Assembly: GCF_003254705.1 (NCBI RefSeq)
Contig: NZ_QFYR01000003.1
Span: 248,001-312,000, forward strand
Source: Phenylobacterium deserti
Lineage (GTDB): Bacteria; Pseudomonadota; Alphaproteobacteria; Caulobacterales; Caulobacteraceae
DNA: 64,000 bases
Reading direction: 5' to 3'
In this document: positions 53,644-63,695 of the stretch, piece by piece
Position numbering within the stretch: the stretch's first letter is position 1
Layout: every line of letters begins with the position of its first letter
Translations under genes and position numbers: made by a program
The notes under the pieces: model-generated
The model's database searches: none
Seen by the model: only the letters and a program-made list of their open reading frames with translations
Told to the model about the DNA's origin: nothing

Positions 53644-54522
53644 ATGAGCGCGGATGGATTTGCAAACGGACCGCCTCCTGGGGCGCGACCGGACTGGACG
53701 ATCGACCAAGGCTGGGACAGCTACAGCCAGGCCGAGCACGACGTCTGGATCACTCTGTACGAGCGGCAAGCCAGCCTGCTTCCAGGGCGTGCCTGCGACC
53801 CCTTCCTGCGTGGCCTTGAGGCGCTCGACCTGCATCGTACCGGCATTCCGGACTTCAACCGCATCAACGAGGAGCTCCAGCGGCTGACCGGCTGGAGCGT
53901 GGTGGCGGTCCCCGGGCTCGTGCCTGACGAGGTCTTCTTCGACCACCTGGCCAATCGACGTTTCCCCGCCGGCCAGTTCATCCGCCGCGCCGACCAGCTC
54001 GACTATCTGCAGGAGCCGGACGTCTTCCACGACGTATTCGGCCATGTGCCGATGCTCACCGATCCGGTGTTCGCCGACTACATGCAGGCCTATGGCAAGG
54101 GCGGCCAGCGGGCGCTCGGCTACGGCCACCTGCATAACTTGGCCCGCCTCTACTGGTACACGGTCGAGTTCGGACTGCTTCAGACGCCCCGAGGCTTGCG
54201 GATCTATGGCGCGGGCATCGTCTCCAGCCTGGCGGAGTCGATTTTCGCCCTGGACGATCCGTCGCCGAACCGGCTCGGCTTCGATCTGGAGCGGGTGATG
54301 CGCACCCCCTACCGGATCGACGACTTCCAGCAGGTCTACTTCGTGATCCCGTCACTGCAGTCGCTGCTGGACGCCACCACCCAGACCGACTTCGCACCGA
54401 TCTACAGCCGGCTGGAAACCGCTGCGGACGTGCCCATCGCCGAGGTCCTGTCCCAGGACCAGGTGTTCACGCGCGGCACGCAGGCCTATGCCGCCGCGGG
54501 CGGCCGACTGGCGGATCAGTAA
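53644..54522 (+). CDS. phhA: Phenylalanine 4-hydroxylase
   Basis: 292 residues from ATG 53644. Catalytic iron ligands are H129 and H134 (DVFHDVFGHVP) and E175 (YWYTVEFGL); DYLQEPDVFHD and FIRRADQLDYL are typical of bacterial single-domain enzymes. Hydroxylates Phe to Tyr with tetrahydropterin and O2, the entry to Phe/Tyr catabolism. Neither phhB nor tyrosine-degradation genes are nearby. The 3' end overlaps the convergent tamB gene by 7 bp. Confidence 0.94.
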   Translation: MSADGFANGPPPGARPDWTIDQGWDSYSQAEHDVWITLYERQASLLPGRACDPFLRGLEALDLHRTGIPDFNRINEELQRLTGWSVVAVPGLVPDEVFFDHLANRRFPAGQFIRRADQLDYLQEPDVFHDVFGHVPMLTDPVFADYMQAYGKGGQRALGYGHLHNLARLYWYTVEFGLLQTPRGLRIYGAGIVSSLAESIFALDDPSPNRLGFDLERVMRTPYRIDDFQQVYFVIPSLQSLLDATTQTDFAPIYSRLETAADVPIAEVLSQDQVFTRGTQAYAAAGGRLADQ

Positions 54523-57500
54523 TCCCGCCGCCAGCGAACGGCGAGCCGCGCACTGCCCTGCCCCTGCAAGCGCGACAGGATCGACAGATTGCGGCGCACG
54601 CGCCACTCGACCTGGGCTGACGGTCCTTCGCGGCCGCCGCCGGTAAGCTCCAGATAGACGTCGTCGGTCAGGTACTTGCCGCCGGAGACGGTCATGGCCG
54701 TGTCGCCGCCGCCGCCAAACGCCAGGCGGTCGAGCCCGGCGAAGCTCCTCAGGTTGCCGATCACGTCGAAACCGCCGCCGCGGCTCAACGCGGAAAGCGC
54801 GGACGCGAGCTGGGCGGCCTCAATGGGAGAGAGCTGCGAGGCTGAGCGGCCGAACAGCACCTGGCTCAGAACCTCGTCGCTCGGCAGGCTTGGGCTGGAG
54901 GTGAAGGTGATCTCCGGCCGCTCGGCGGTGCCGCGGATCCGCGTCACCGCCGTCAGAGACGGGTCGTCGCGGGTCGCCGTCAGGTCGAGCCGGATGTCGG
55001 CGGGATCGGTGGACAGGTAGACCACGCCTGATTGGTCGAACTCGAAGCGGCGCCCGGCGAACTCGTAGTCCCCGCGCACCACCCGGGCCGCGCCCGACAA
55101 CTCCGGCTCGTTCGTGGTGCCCCGGACTCGGGCTTCAAGCGACAGCTCCATGTCCAGCCCATGTCCGCGCAGGAAGATCCGGCGAGGCGCCCGAAGCGTC
55201 ACGTCCAGGTTCCAGCCGAAGCCGCGCAGATTGGCGGGCGGCAGCGAGACCTGCATTTCGTCGGGCCGGTTGCGCTCCACCACGTCCATCATCACCACCC
55301 CGGACGGAGTCGGCAGTTCGGCCGCGATGTCGGCGCGGTCAATGGTCAGGTCGCCTGACAGCCGCACCCGCCCATTGGCGTCACGGGCGATGGTGGCCGG
55401 TCCGCTCGCCGAGGCGGTGGCCTGCTCGTTGTCGATTAGGCGGAAGCTGCGCAGGTCGAGCCGGAAGCTCGAGACGCCGGCGCGCTCCAGGCTGATGCGG
55501 CCCGAGCCGCTGACCGAACCGCCGCGCCCGTCCACGCCGGAGGCCTGGGTGACATCCACCTCGTCGTCGTCGAACACCGCCCGCAGCGCCACCTGGCGCA
55601 GCGACAGGCCCGTGTTGCCGTCGTCGAAGCGCCCATTCTCCACGGTGATCCGGCCCAGCGCAGTGGGGTCCGCCAAGGTGCCGCCAAGGGTGCCTTCGGA
55701 CCTCACCTGGCCAGAAAGGCTGCGTTCGCCGCCCACCAGCAGGTCGAACAGCGGCCGCACCTCTCCCTCGGCGAAGAAGCGGCCCTGCATGGGGCGGCGG
55801 CGTGCGATGGCCACGCGGAACGGCGCGGCGGACGCTTCGGTGGGCAGCACCAGGCTGGCGTTGGCCCGCAATCCTTGACCATTGGCGGCGATCGCCTCCA
55901 GCGACAGGGTGTTGTCCGCCAACCGACCGCGAACCACGCCGTCCACGCCGGAAGCGGCCGGCGCGCCGCGACTGCGTGCGCCCTTCAGGTCGGCCATGAA
56001 CGTGCCATCCAGCCGGCCTTCACGCCCTTGCAGGCTCAAGGTCCCGTTGACGCCGCCGGCGAGGTCTTCGTTCAGCAGGGAAAGTGCGACGCCGCTGAGC
56101 TGGGCGCGCAGATCCGCTTCCGCCGCCGTGAACCGTCCGTCGACCACCACGCGACCGCCTTCGGAGGAAGCCAGCCGCAGACGTCCGGTTCGCTCGTTCT
56201 CGTTGAAGGTGATCACGGCGGTTTCGGTTGTCCGCAGGTCGCGCTCTCCCAAGGAGCCGCCGCCGTCGAAGGCCACCGTGTAGCTGGTGCGAACCTGCGA
56301 AAGCGCCCCGCGCCCGGCCAGTCGCCAGGCGCCGGCCCCTGACGCGCCTCGGGCCTCTACCGTGTAGGGCAAGCGCGCCATCGGCCCGTCCGCCGACAAC
56401 TTCAAACTCCGGATGGTGAAGTTCGCACCGGGCAGGCGCATGCCGTCGCCAGCCAGATCCAGGTCGCCGCGTGGACCGCCGGGCGCGTCCACGATGCGGA
56501 CAGTCCCGCCCACGCGGCCAGCGTCCAGCAGCGCGCCCTTTCCGACATTCACCCTCAGGTCGGCCGCTGAGGGCTCGTCGCTGCGCAGCGACAGGGATCC
56601 ACTTGCCTGAACCCCGCCGCCTTCCGCCGAGATGTTGAAGAGATCGACCCCGGCGCTGTTCTCCAGCAGCCGCATGTCCGAACGCCACCTCGCCGGGCCA
56701 TAGGCGCTGTCGGCGGTCAGGGACACCGCGCCGCCGGTGCCGTAAGGCTCCTTGGTGAAGGTCATGAGGATGTGAGCGTTGCGCAGCGGTAGGCGCGGCA
56801 CGTCCACCTCCGGCACGTCGGCGATCAGATCGGCCCGTGGGCGCTCAACCGTTCCCGTGACCGTGCCCGTGCCCGCGCCTCGTCCGGTGATCTCGACGGG
56901 GCCGACGCGGAACGGGCCGCTGGCGCTCCAGTCGCCTTTGAAGTCGAGCGAGAAGTTGGGCCCCATCACGCCCCTGGCGTTCACCGTCGCAGCGGCCCCG
57001 TCGAACCGGATGCCGGTGAAGGTCATGTGCTCGTCGAGATAACTGGCCTTGAACCGGAGCTTGGGACTACGCCCGGCCATGCGGTCGAACTCGACATAGC
57101 CCATCGCGAAGTTCTGGCCGTCCGCCTTGACGTCGAAGTCCCACGGCTGGCGGTCGCGGCGCTGCAGGGCCGACCATGTGGCCACCGCCCCGCCCATGCC
57201 GCCGAAGTTCGCCTGCTCGAGCTTGGACAGCACGGCCTTGCCCTTGAAGGTCAGCCCGCCGAACAGGGTGCGTCCGCCCTCGGCGTCCAGCTTCAGACCA
57301 TTGCCGAGGATGTGTACGTCGCGCCCGAGGATCCGGCCGTCGGGCAACCGCTGGATTTCGTACACGCCTCGCGGCGCCGCCCCCATGAACACCGCGAACA
57401 GGCTGTCGCCCCGCCCGTCACGCGACGTCAGCGAGCCTTTCGCGGTCAGCAGCCGGTTCTTCAGGACTCCCTCGATCGGCCCGCTCGCTTGCGGCAGGTA

Positions 57501-58694
57501 GTAGCCCCACAGGTCGAGGCCTCCCGCGGTGAAGGTGCCCTTGTAGCGCCAGGTGTCGCGGGACTTGGTCAGGACGCCGGCGCTGCGCGACGCGCCCACC
57601 GTCGGACCGCCGGTCAGCCGCGACAGCTGCCTGGTGCTGGCGACGATGCTCAAGCCTCCTGGGCCGAGCTCCCGTTCGCCAATATCGCCAAAGCCTTGGG
57701 CGGAGAAGTTCAGGTTCTCGGCGCGAACTTCGCCGCGCAGGGCGAAGTACTCGGGCCCCGACTTGGCGCCCGAGATCTGGAACTCCGCCGAGGGACCGAA
57801 CCTGCGGGCGTAGTCACGCAGCAGGGTCGAAGATGTCAGGAGCACGCGGCCGCTGGCTTGGCCGCCCTGCCGGGTCCAGGCGCCTTGGGCGTTCAGCGGC
57901 TCGACGGCGCCCGAACGGGCCACGGCCGTGAACCGCCCTTCCGCCAGGCGCCCGCCCGCCACCGCCTTCAGCGAGAACGGCTGGTTCGCCGGCAGCCCCA
58001 GGGCGCCCGCGATGGCCCCGCCCTGCACTTCCTCGCCATCGGCGACCAGGACCAACGGCCGGGTCTTGGCGATGTCGAACTCGACGTTCAGGTGGTCGCC
58101 CGCGTGCAGGATCGACGCCGCCTTCAGGCTGCCGCGCTGCCCGCCGCCGCGCTGCACCGCCAGCTCGAGATCGACGTCGTAGACGCCTCTCCGGTAGCTG
58201 AACGCCGGCAGCATCTCGACCCGCGCATGGGCCTCGTCGATGAAAAAAGATACAGGCAGGCCGCGGTCCTTGCCCTTGGGCGTCAGCATCGGCCGACGCA
58301 GCACTTTCAGCGACTGTATCTCTATACGATCGGCGTGAAAGCGACGCCTTAGAAGTTCGGCGTAACGCCATGTCATATGGACGTTATTGGCTTCCAGCCA
58401 GACACCCTGTTCGTCGCGAATAGTGAGCCGGCGGACTGTAAAGTCGCGCCACACATCGCCGGCCAGTCCCTCGACCTTCAGCCGCCCGAACCGCCCGATC
58501 TTCAGCCCGTCCGTCCGCGCCTCGATCAGCAGCCGCGTCTGCGGGATCAGCACCCCGTACCGGGTGCCCAGGAACACGCCCCCGAACAGGATCAGCGCGC
58601 CCAGGAAGACCGACAGGAGCGCGCGCCGGATGCTTCGCCGCGCCGGCTCCTGCGGCGGCGCTTCCGCCTCGGGCATGTCGTCGGCGTCGGTCAA
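54516..58694 (-). CDS. tamB: Translocation and assembly module protein TamB
   Basis: 1392 residues, TTG start overlapping the tamA stop. A signal-anchor (RALLSVFLGALILFGGVFLG, about residues 22-45) is followed by a very long periplasmic stretch of repeated beta strands (AsmA/TamB-like) and the conserved C-terminal domain (DUF490) with LPSDEVLSQVLFGRSASQLSPIEAAQLA, ending ARLAVRWRRDY. Bridges the inner membrane to TamA for outer-membrane protein or phospholipid transport. A large open frame on the opposite strand is a shadow. Confidence 0.93.
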   Translation of the reverse strand: MTDADDMPEAEAPPQEPARRSIRRALLSVFLGALILFGGVFLGTRYGVLIPQTRLLIEARTDGLKIGRFGRLKVEGLAGDVWRDFTVRRLTIRDEQGVWLEANNVHMTWRYAELLRRRFHADRIEIQSLKVLRRPMLTPKGKDRGLPVSFFIDEAHARVEMLPAFSYRRGVYDVDLELAVQRGGGQRGSLKAASILHAGDHLNVEFDIAKTRPLVLVADGEEVQGGAIAGALGLPANQPFSLKAVAGGRLAEGRFTAVARSGAVEPLNAQGAWTRQGGQASGRVLLTSSTLLRDYARRFGPSAEFQISGAKSGPEYFALRGEVRAENLNFSAQGFGDIGERELGPGGLSIVASTRQLSRLTGGPTVGASRSAGVLTKSRDTWRYKGTFTAGGLDLWGYYLPQASGPIEGVLKNRLLTAKGSLTSRDGRGDSLFAVFMGAAPRGVYEIQRLPDGRILGRDVHILGNGLKLDAEGGRTLFGGLTFKGKAVLSKLEQANFGGMGGAVATWSALQRRDRQPWDFDVKADGQNFAMGYVEFDRMAGRSPKLRFKASYLDEHMTFTGIRFDGAAATVNARGVMGPNFSLDFKGDWSASGPFRVGPVEITGRGAGTGTVTGTVERPRADLIADVPEVDVPRLPLRNAHILMTFTKEPYGTGGAVSLTADSAYGPARWRSDMRLLENSAGVDLFNISAEGGGVQASGSLSLRSDEPSAADLRVNVGKGALLDAGRVGGTVRIVDAPGGPRGDLDLAGDGMRLPGANFTIRSLKLSADGPMARLPYTVEARGASGAGAWRLAGRGALSQVRTSYTVAFDGGGSLGERDLRTTETAVITFNENERTGRLRLASSEGGRVVVDGRFTAAEADLRAQLSGVALSLLNEDLAGGVNGTLSLQGREGRLDGTFMADLKGARSRGAPAASGVDGVVRGRLADNTLSLEAIAANGQGLRANASLVLPTEASAAPFRVAIARRRPMQGRFFAEGEVRPLFDLLVGGERSLSGQVRSEGTLGGTLADPTALGRITVENGRFDDGNTGLSLRQVALRAVFDDDEVDVTQASGVDGRGGSVSGSGRISLERAGVSSFRLDLRSFRLIDNEQATASASGPATIARDANGRVRLSGDLTIDRADIAAELPTPSGVVMMDVVERNRPDEMQVSLPPANLRGFGWNLDVTLRAPRRIFLRGHGLDMELSLEARVRGTTNEPELSGAARVVRGDYEFAGRRFEFDQSGVVYLSTDPADIRLDLTATRDDPSLTAVTRIRGTAERPEITFTSSPSLPSDEVLSQVLFGRSASQLSPIEAAQLASALSALSRGGGFDVIGNLRSFAGLDRLAFGGGGDTAMTVSGGKYLTDDVYLELTGGGREGPSAQVEWRVRRNLSILSRLQGQGSARLAVRWRRDY

Positions 58695-60496
58695 AAGCTC
58701 TGCCCGATGCTCACATAGACCTGGAAGGGAGCCTCGCGACGCCGCTTCTTCACCGGCGTGGCGAAGTCGACCCGGATCGGCCCGAAGCTCAGGTTGTACC
58801 GGATGCCCACGCCCGCGCCGATGCTGAGGTCGTCGAAGCCGGGCAGCTGGTCGGTGCCAATGGCCCCGCCGTCCACGAAGGCCGCCACGCCCCAGGGTCC
58901 GAGCACATCATGCCGAACCTCGGCGGAGGCTTCGAGCAGCGAAGCGCCGCCTTGCGGCGTGTTGTCAGCCAGCCGCGGCCCCACCGCCTGATACGGGAAC
59001 CCCCGCACGGAGCCGCCGCCGCCCGCGAAGAACCGGCGCGAGGCCGGGATCTGGGGGATCGTGCCGTTCACGATGCTCCCTACCCTCAAGCGCCCGGCCA
59101 GCACGGTCCGCGCCCGGGCCCCGATCGGCAGATAGCCGCTGCCCTGAGCTTGCAGCCGTAGATAAGGGACCGTCACCTCCCCCGTCAGCAGCGTCGGCTC
59201 GGCCCGCGCGCTCACCCGCCAGCCCCGTCGTGGATCCAGCGGATCGTCGGAACGGTCGAGGGCAAGATCCAACAGCCCGGCCGCCGTGACGATATCCCGC
59301 CCAAGCGGCGTCAGGGTGCCGACCCGCAACTCATTCGTCCGGCTGAGATCCAACGAGGCGCCAACCGTGAGGTATGAGCCGCCGATGAAGGAGAACAGGC
59401 TTCGGCCGAACCGGCGCTGAACGTCCGCCCGGATGCCAACGCCCGTCTCGTCGAAGGCGTCGGTGCGCGTGCGGTATGCGCCTGCCGTGGCGGTCAGGGT
59501 CTGGGTGGGTCGCATCCAATGCGGCAAGGCCACGCTGGCTTCCGCGCGGCTGTCCACGTTCGAGGCGCGGCCCATGAGGCTCACCGTGTCGGCCCGCCTC
59601 AGGAGGTTGTACCGCGTCCAACGTGCTTCCAGGCCCGCGCCTTCAGCCGTCGCATAGCTGCCACCGAGTTCAAGCGTGCGCGGCCGGCGCTCCGCCAGGC
59701 TGACCACGATTGGGCGAAGCCCGTCAGGTGTCTCCTCCCCAACGGGAGCTAGCGCCACCGTGACGGACTCGTAGACGTTGGCGTCCAGGAGGCGCCGCTC
59801 GAGCTCCGCCACGTCGTCTGGATCGTACGTCTGACCGCTTCGCCAGGGCGCCAGCCGCTGCACCCACCCAGTGCGTGTCCGCCCACGCGTAACCAGGCGG
59901 ATGCCATCCAGACGCACCAAGGGACCGGAGGCGATGCGGAAGGTCGGACGCACGGTGGTGTCAGCGTGATCGACAACCACCTCACGAGGCTGGGCCGCCG
60001 CATCGGCGTAGCCCAGCTGCTGAACCGCCGCGACAGCGCGCCCTTCAGCAGCGATGACGTCGGGTGCGCGGCCAGGGCGTCCGGGCGCAAGCCCCAAGGC
60101 CCGCGTCGCGGCCTCCGCAGCCTGCGGCTCCGGCGGCTCACCTACCCATCGCAACGCCGGATCGGCGAACACGAAGCGCGCTCCGGGCGTAACATGGACT
60201 GTGGCTGGCGGCGCGTCCCCCTCCCCAATCTCCGGCTCCACCACATAGGCGTAGTAGCCCTCCGATCGAAGCACGGCGATGGCATCCTCCGCCGCGGCCC
60301 GAGCCCGGCGGCGAGCTTCGAAGCGGTTCTCGATAGGACGTTCGCTTTCGCCGATCGCCTGGGCGATCGCCGCCCTGAGGTCGTCCGGCAGGTCGCCGGT
60401 AATCTGAGCGTTAGGCTCATCCGCACGCGCGGGTGCAGCCGCCAAAGGCGTGCAGAAGGCCGCCGAGGCGGCGACGGCGTACACCAGTCGACCCAA
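58691..60496 (-). CDS. tamA: Outer-membrane assembly protein TamA (Omp85 family)
   Basis: About 601 residues. The start is uncertain: TTG 60496 gives a clean signal peptide (MGRLVYAVAASAAFCTPLAAAPARA) with AGGGAA upstream; GTG 60484 is the alternative, while the frame stays open to 60643 without signal-peptide logic. POTRA-like repeats (about residues 30-250) precede a 16-stranded barrel with RRFFAGGGGSVRGFPYQ, the Omp85 lid-lock motif, and a C-terminal aromatic (VSIGQSF). Pairs with tamB by a TTGA overlap. Confidence 0.9.
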   Translation of the reverse strand: MGRLVYAVAASAAFCTPLAAAPARADEPNAQITGDLPDDLRAAIAQAIGESERPIENRFEARRRARAAAEDAIAVLRSEGYYAYVVEPEIGEGDAPPATVHVTPGARFVFADPALRWVGEPPEPQAAEAATRALGLAPGRPGRAPDVIAAEGRAVAAVQQLGYADAAAQPREVVVDHADTTVRPTFRIASGPLVRLDGIRLVTRGRTRTGWVQRLAPWRSGQTYDPDDVAELERRLLDANVYESVTVALAPVGEETPDGLRPIVVSLAERRPRTLELGGSYATAEGAGLEARWTRYNLLRRADTVSLMGRASNVDSRAEASVALPHWMRPTQTLTATAGAYRTRTDAFDETGVGIRADVQRRFGRSLFSFIGGSYLTVGASLDLSRTNELRVGTLTPLGRDIVTAAGLLDLALDRSDDPLDPRRGWRVSARAEPTLLTGEVTVPYLRLQAQGSGYLPIGARARTVLAGRLRVGSIVNGTIPQIPASRRFFAGGGGSVRGFPYQAVGPRLADNTPQGGASLLEASAEVRHDVLGPWGVAAFVDGGAIGTDQLPGFDDLSIGAGVGIRYNLSFGPIRVDFATPVKKRRREAPFQVYVSIGQSF

Positions 60497-60662
60497 CCCG
60501 AGATTCCCTAGAGCGCCCCCGCGCCGGATGTAGCTTTGGCCGTGGTCTGTGTCACCCAGAAGGACGCCCTCTCGGAGACGCGTCGGGTGGATGCGTCTAA
60601 GGGCCACGCGCGCGCCCACCAGCGGGAACGACGAGCGGAACATCCATTTGGGATCAGGGAGT

Positions 60663-60737
60663 TGGTAGGCCGGCTGGGATTCGAACCCAGGACCATTCGA
60701 TTAAAAGTCGAATGCTCTACCACTGAGCTACCGGCCC
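60663..60737 (-). tRNA. tRNA-Lys (anticodon TTT)
   Basis: Read on the minus strand it folds as a normal cloverleaf. The acceptor GGGCCGG pairs with CCGGCCT (one G-U), the D-arm is GCTC..GAGC, the anticodon arm TTCGA-CTTTTAA-TCGAA places TTT at the anticodon, and the T-arm is CTGGG-TTCGAAT-CCCAG. Discriminator A and an encoded CCA follow. 75 nt including CCA. Confidence 0.95.
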
Positions 60738-60785
60738 GCTGTGTCCGGGACTCATGGGTGCGAACCCCCGGGCTAAGCGGCGCGG

Positions 60786-60814
60786 ACCATAGGCGCCGCG
60801 GCCGAGCCGCGCAA
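60786..60814 (-). promoter_or_regulatory. Promoter for tRNA-Lys
   Basis: On the minus strand TTGCGC, 17 bp, TATGGT, about 49 bp upstream of the tRNA 5' end. Both hexamers match the sigma-70 consensus moderately and the spacing is ideal. Confidence 0.5.
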
Positions 60815-60847
60815 GACCGGCGACGCCTTAACAGGGCCAAGGTCTTA

Positions 60848-60855
60848 GCTAGACT
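60848..60855 (+). promoter_or_regulatory. -10-like box immediately before the lipoprotein gene
   Basis: GCTAGACT, with TTAACAG 13 bp upstream as a possible -35, ends 8 nt before the ATG. No ribosome-binding site is present between it and the ATG, which suggests a leaderless mRNA. Confidence 0.4.
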
Positions 60856-60863
60856 CACAACTA

Positions 60864-61457
60864 ATGCGTCGACTCACCTCAACAGTCCTGCCTCTCGCCT
60901 GTCTCGCCTTGGCGAGCTGCACCACCCCACGCGCCGATGGCTCGCCGCGGATTCAGACCACGAACGAAGCTAACCGGGAGAATCTGACCGGCGCGGTACG
61001 GGCGCCGCTGCGCGACATCAACGTCCTCCGGACCAAGATCCCGCCCGTTCTCCTGGCCGCAATCGCCGATCCCTACGCCCGGCCTGAAAAAGCCAGCTGC
61101 CAAGCTCTGATCGAGTTGATCCGGCCGCTCAACGACGCCCTAGGCGCTGATCTGGACACCCCTTCCCAGGATGAGGATGACCTTCTCGACAAGGGCCGCG
61201 GCACGGCCCTGAGCGCCGTCGCTGGCGTCACCACCGAGGCGATCCCGTTCCGGGGCTGGGTCCGCAAGCTTTCCGGCGCCGAGCGGCACGACAACCTGGT
61301 GCAAGCCGCAATTATGGCTGGCGGCGTCCGTCGGGCTTACCTGAAGGGCTTGGGCGAATCGCGCGGCTGCTCGCCTCCCGCGACCCCCTCGCACGAGCTT
61401 GCTGGGTCGACGCCGCCGACCCAAGGCTGGAAGCCCCGCTACCCCATCCGGCGCTGA
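60864..61457 (+). CDS. Putative lipoprotein of unknown function
   Basis: 197 residues. [19 protein letters not shown]19 is a lipoprotein signal with lipobox LALASC. The mature part has an [26 protein letters not shown] segment and an acidic stretch ([16 protein letters not shown]), then [48 protein letters not shown], a possible amphipathic membrane-contacting helix. I do not recognise the family. The last 19 bp overlap the convergent tgt gene. Confidence 0.65.
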   Translation: MRRLTSTVLPLACLALASCTTPRADGSPRIQTTNEANRENLTGAVRAPLRDINVLRTKIPPVLLAAIADPYARPEKASCQALIELIRPLNDALGADLDTPSQDEDDLLDKGRGTALSAVAGVTTEAIPFRGWVRKLSGAERHDNLVQAAIMAGGVRRAYLKGLGESRGCSPPATPSHELAGSTPPTQGWKPRYPIRR

Positions 61458-62557
61458 CGGTCCGCAAACGTCCGGCGGAAAGCTTCGAGCCGTCCTTCAG
61501 CGATGGCGGCCCGCAGCTGCGACATCAGATCCTGGAAGAAGGCGATGTTGTGCCAGGACAGCAGCACCTGGCCGAGGATCTCGTCGGCTCGGACTAGGTG
61601 GTGCAGATAGGCCTTCGAATAGTCGCAGCTGGGCGACACCGAGCTGTTCGAATCGAGCGGGTTTTCGTCTTCGGCGAAGCGCGCGTTCTTCAGGTTGATC
61701 GGACCGTCCCAGGTCCAGGCCTGGCCGTGGCGACCGGAGCGGGTCGGCAGGACGCAATCGAACATATCGACGCCGCGGGCGACCGCTTCAACGATGTCGA
61801 TGGGCTTGCCCACACCCATCAGATAGCGGGGACGTTCGGCCGGCAGCATCTCAGGGGCATAGTCCAGCACCTCGACCATGCCCTCGTGCCCTTCCCCGAC
61901 GGCCAAGCCGCCGATCGCATAGCCATCGAAGCCGATCTCGCGCAGCCGGTCGGCTGACTCCTGGCGAAGACTAGCGAAGGTCCCGCCCTGCTGAATGCCA
62001 AACAAGGCCTGGGCGTCGCGCGTGCCGAACGCATCCTTGCACCTTTGGGCCCACCGAGCCGAACGGCGCATCGCGTCGGCCGCCTTGTCTTCGGTGGTCG
62101 GCAGCGAAACCAGCTCGTCGAGCTGCATCACGATGTCGGAGCCAAGCAGGTCGGCCTGGATCTCCATGGATCGTTCCGGCGACAGCACGTGCCGCGAGCC
62201 GTCGAGGTGACTTTGGAACGTCACCGCCTCTTCCTTGACCTTGCAGATCTTGGAGAGGGACATGACCTGGAAGCCGCCGCTGTCCGTCAGGATGGGCTTG
62301 TCCCAGCGCATGAACTTGTGGAGCCCGCCAAGCCGCGCGACCCGCTCGGCCGTGGGACGCAGCATCAGGTGGTAGGTGTTGCCGAGGATAATGTCGGCGC
62401 TGGTGGACTTCACCTGGTCCACCGTCATCGCCTTCACCGTGCCGACCGTGCCCACCGGCATGAAGGCCGGCGTGCGGATGTCGCCGCGCGGCGTAGCCAG
62501 GATCCCTGTCCGGGCACGGCCGTCCGTGGCGTCGATTTTGAACGGGAACGCTGCCAT
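61439..62557 (-). CDS. tgt: tRNA-guanine transglycosylase with altered zinc site
   Basis: 372 residues from ATG 62557; a GTG at 62569 is an alternative. Exchanges the wobble G for preQ1 in tRNAs with GUN anticodons. Catalytic aspartates are D92 ([12 protein letters not shown]) and D267 ([13 protein letters not shown]). Unusual: the zinc motif normally CxCxxC..H reads S305-S-V307-S-P-S310-C311, so only H336 of the four ligands is kept. Length and all other blocks are normal. Coupled to queA upstream by a TGATG junction, consistent with queuosine biosynthesis. Confidence 0.92.
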   Translation of the reverse strand: MAAFPFKIDATDGRARTGILATPRGDIRTPAFMPVGTVGTVKAMTVDQVKSTSADIILGNTYHLMLRPTAERVARLGGLHKFMRWDKPILTDSGGFQVMSLSKICKVKEEAVTFQSHLDGSRHVLSPERSMEIQADLLGSDIVMQLDELVSLPTTEDKAADAMRRSARWAQRCKDAFGTRDAQALFGIQQGGTFASLRQESADRLREIGFDGYAIGGLAVGEGHEGMVEVLDYAPEMLPAERPRYLMGVGKPIDIVEAVARGVDMFDCVLPTRSGRHGQAWTWDGPINLKNARFAEDENPLDSNSSVSPSCDYSKAYLHHLVRADEILGQVLLSWHNIAFFQDLMSQLRAAIAEGRLEAFRRTFADRQRRMG

Positions 62558-63630
62558 CAGGCCCGCCACAGCAGGCTGGAGTCGCCATAGGAATAGAAGC
62601 GGTAGCCGCTCTCGATGGCGTGGGCGTAGGCCGCGCGCATGGTCTCATATCCCGCAAAGGCCGAGACCAGCATGAACAGGGTCGATTTCGGCAGGTGGAA
62701 GTTGGTCATCAGCCCGTCGGCGGCCCGGAACCGGTAGCCCGGGGTGATGAAGATCGAGGTCTCGTCCATGAACGGCCGGATCACACCGTCCTCGCCCGCT
62801 GCGCTCTCCAGCAGCCGCAAGGAGGTTGTCCCAACGCAGATGATGCGTCCGCCCGCCGCCCGCACCGCGTTCAGCCGGTCAGCGGTCGCCTCGTCCACCT
62901 CGCCCCACTCGGCGTGCATCCGGTGCTCCGACAGGTCTTCGGACTTCACAGGAAGAAAAGTGCCGGCGCCCACATGGAGGGTCACGAAGGCGGTCTGAAC
63001 CCCGGCAGCTTCCAGCCCCGCGAAGAGTTGCGGCGTGAAATGCAGGCCCGCCGTCGGAGCGGCGACCGAGCCGTCCTCCTGCGCATAGACAGTCTGGTAG
63101 TCGGCGCGGTCCTTCTCGTCTTCCCCGCGTTTGGCGGCGATATAGGGCGGCAGGGGCATGGCGCCCCGCTCCGAGATCGCCACGTCGAGGTCGGGTCCGG
63201 ACAGATCGAAGGCGAGGGTGACCTCTCCACCCTCACCTTTCTCCTTCACCGTCGCGTCGAGCGCCGACAGCAGGCAGGCTGCGTCGCTGGTGGCGCCGAA
63301 CGCGATCCGGTCGCCAGGGCTGAGCTTCTTTCCAGGACGCATGAACGCCGTCCAGACGTGGGCGGACAGGCGCTTATGGAGGGTCGCCTCGCACGCCACT
63401 CGGCTCTCGCCACGCAGGCGAACGCCCTTCAGGCGCGCCGGGATGACCCTGGTGTCGTTCAGAACCAGGATGTCGCCGGAGCGCAGCAGGCCCGGCAGAT
63501 CGTAGACGCGTAGGTCCTGCAGCGGCGCACCGGGCTCAACCAACAGCAGTCGCGCGGAATCCCGAGGGTTCGCGGGGCGAAGAGCGATGCTCTCCTCGGG
63601 CAGAATGAAGTCGAAATCAGCAAGACGCAT
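62557..63630 (-). CDS. queA: S-adenosylmethionine:tRNA ribosyltransferase-isomerase
   Basis: 357 residues from ATG 63630 ([20 protein letters not shown]), the conserved N-terminus; the frame is open further without similarity. Motifs: [76 protein letters not shown]. Converts preQ1-tRNA to epoxyqueuosine. A 65-bp gap separates it from the divergent membrane-EEP gene. Confidence 0.96.
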   Translation of the reverse strand: MRLADFDFILPEESIALRPANPRDSARLLLVEPGAPLQDLRVYDLPGLLRSGDILVLNDTRVIPARLKGVRLRGESRVACEATLHKRLSAHVWTAFMRPGKKLSPGDRIAFGATSDAACLLSALDATVKEKGEGGEVTLAFDLSGPDLDVAISERGAMPLPPYIAAKRGEDEKDRADYQTVYAQEDGSVAAPTAGLHFTPQLFAGLEAAGVQTAFVTLHVGAGTFLPVKSEDLSEHRMHAEWGEVDEATADRLNAVRAAGGRIICVGTTSLRLLESAAGEDGVIRPFMDETSIFITPGYRFRAADGLMTNFHLPKSTLFMLVSAFAGYETMRAAYAHAIESGYRFYSYGDSSLLWRA

Positions 63631-63681
63631 AGGACGGGCGTCAAGGCCACGCGGCCGCAGGCGCGTCAAGCGTCGCCTCGT

Positions 63682-63689
63682 GCTAGACG
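63682..63689 (+). promoter_or_regulatory. -10-like box before the membrane-EEP gene
   Basis: GCTAGACG ends 6 nt before the GTG start of the next gene and no ribosome-binding site lies between them, the same arrangement as before hspQ and the lipoprotein gene. The -35 is not clear. Confidence 0.3.
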
Positions 63690-63695
63690 CGCGAC

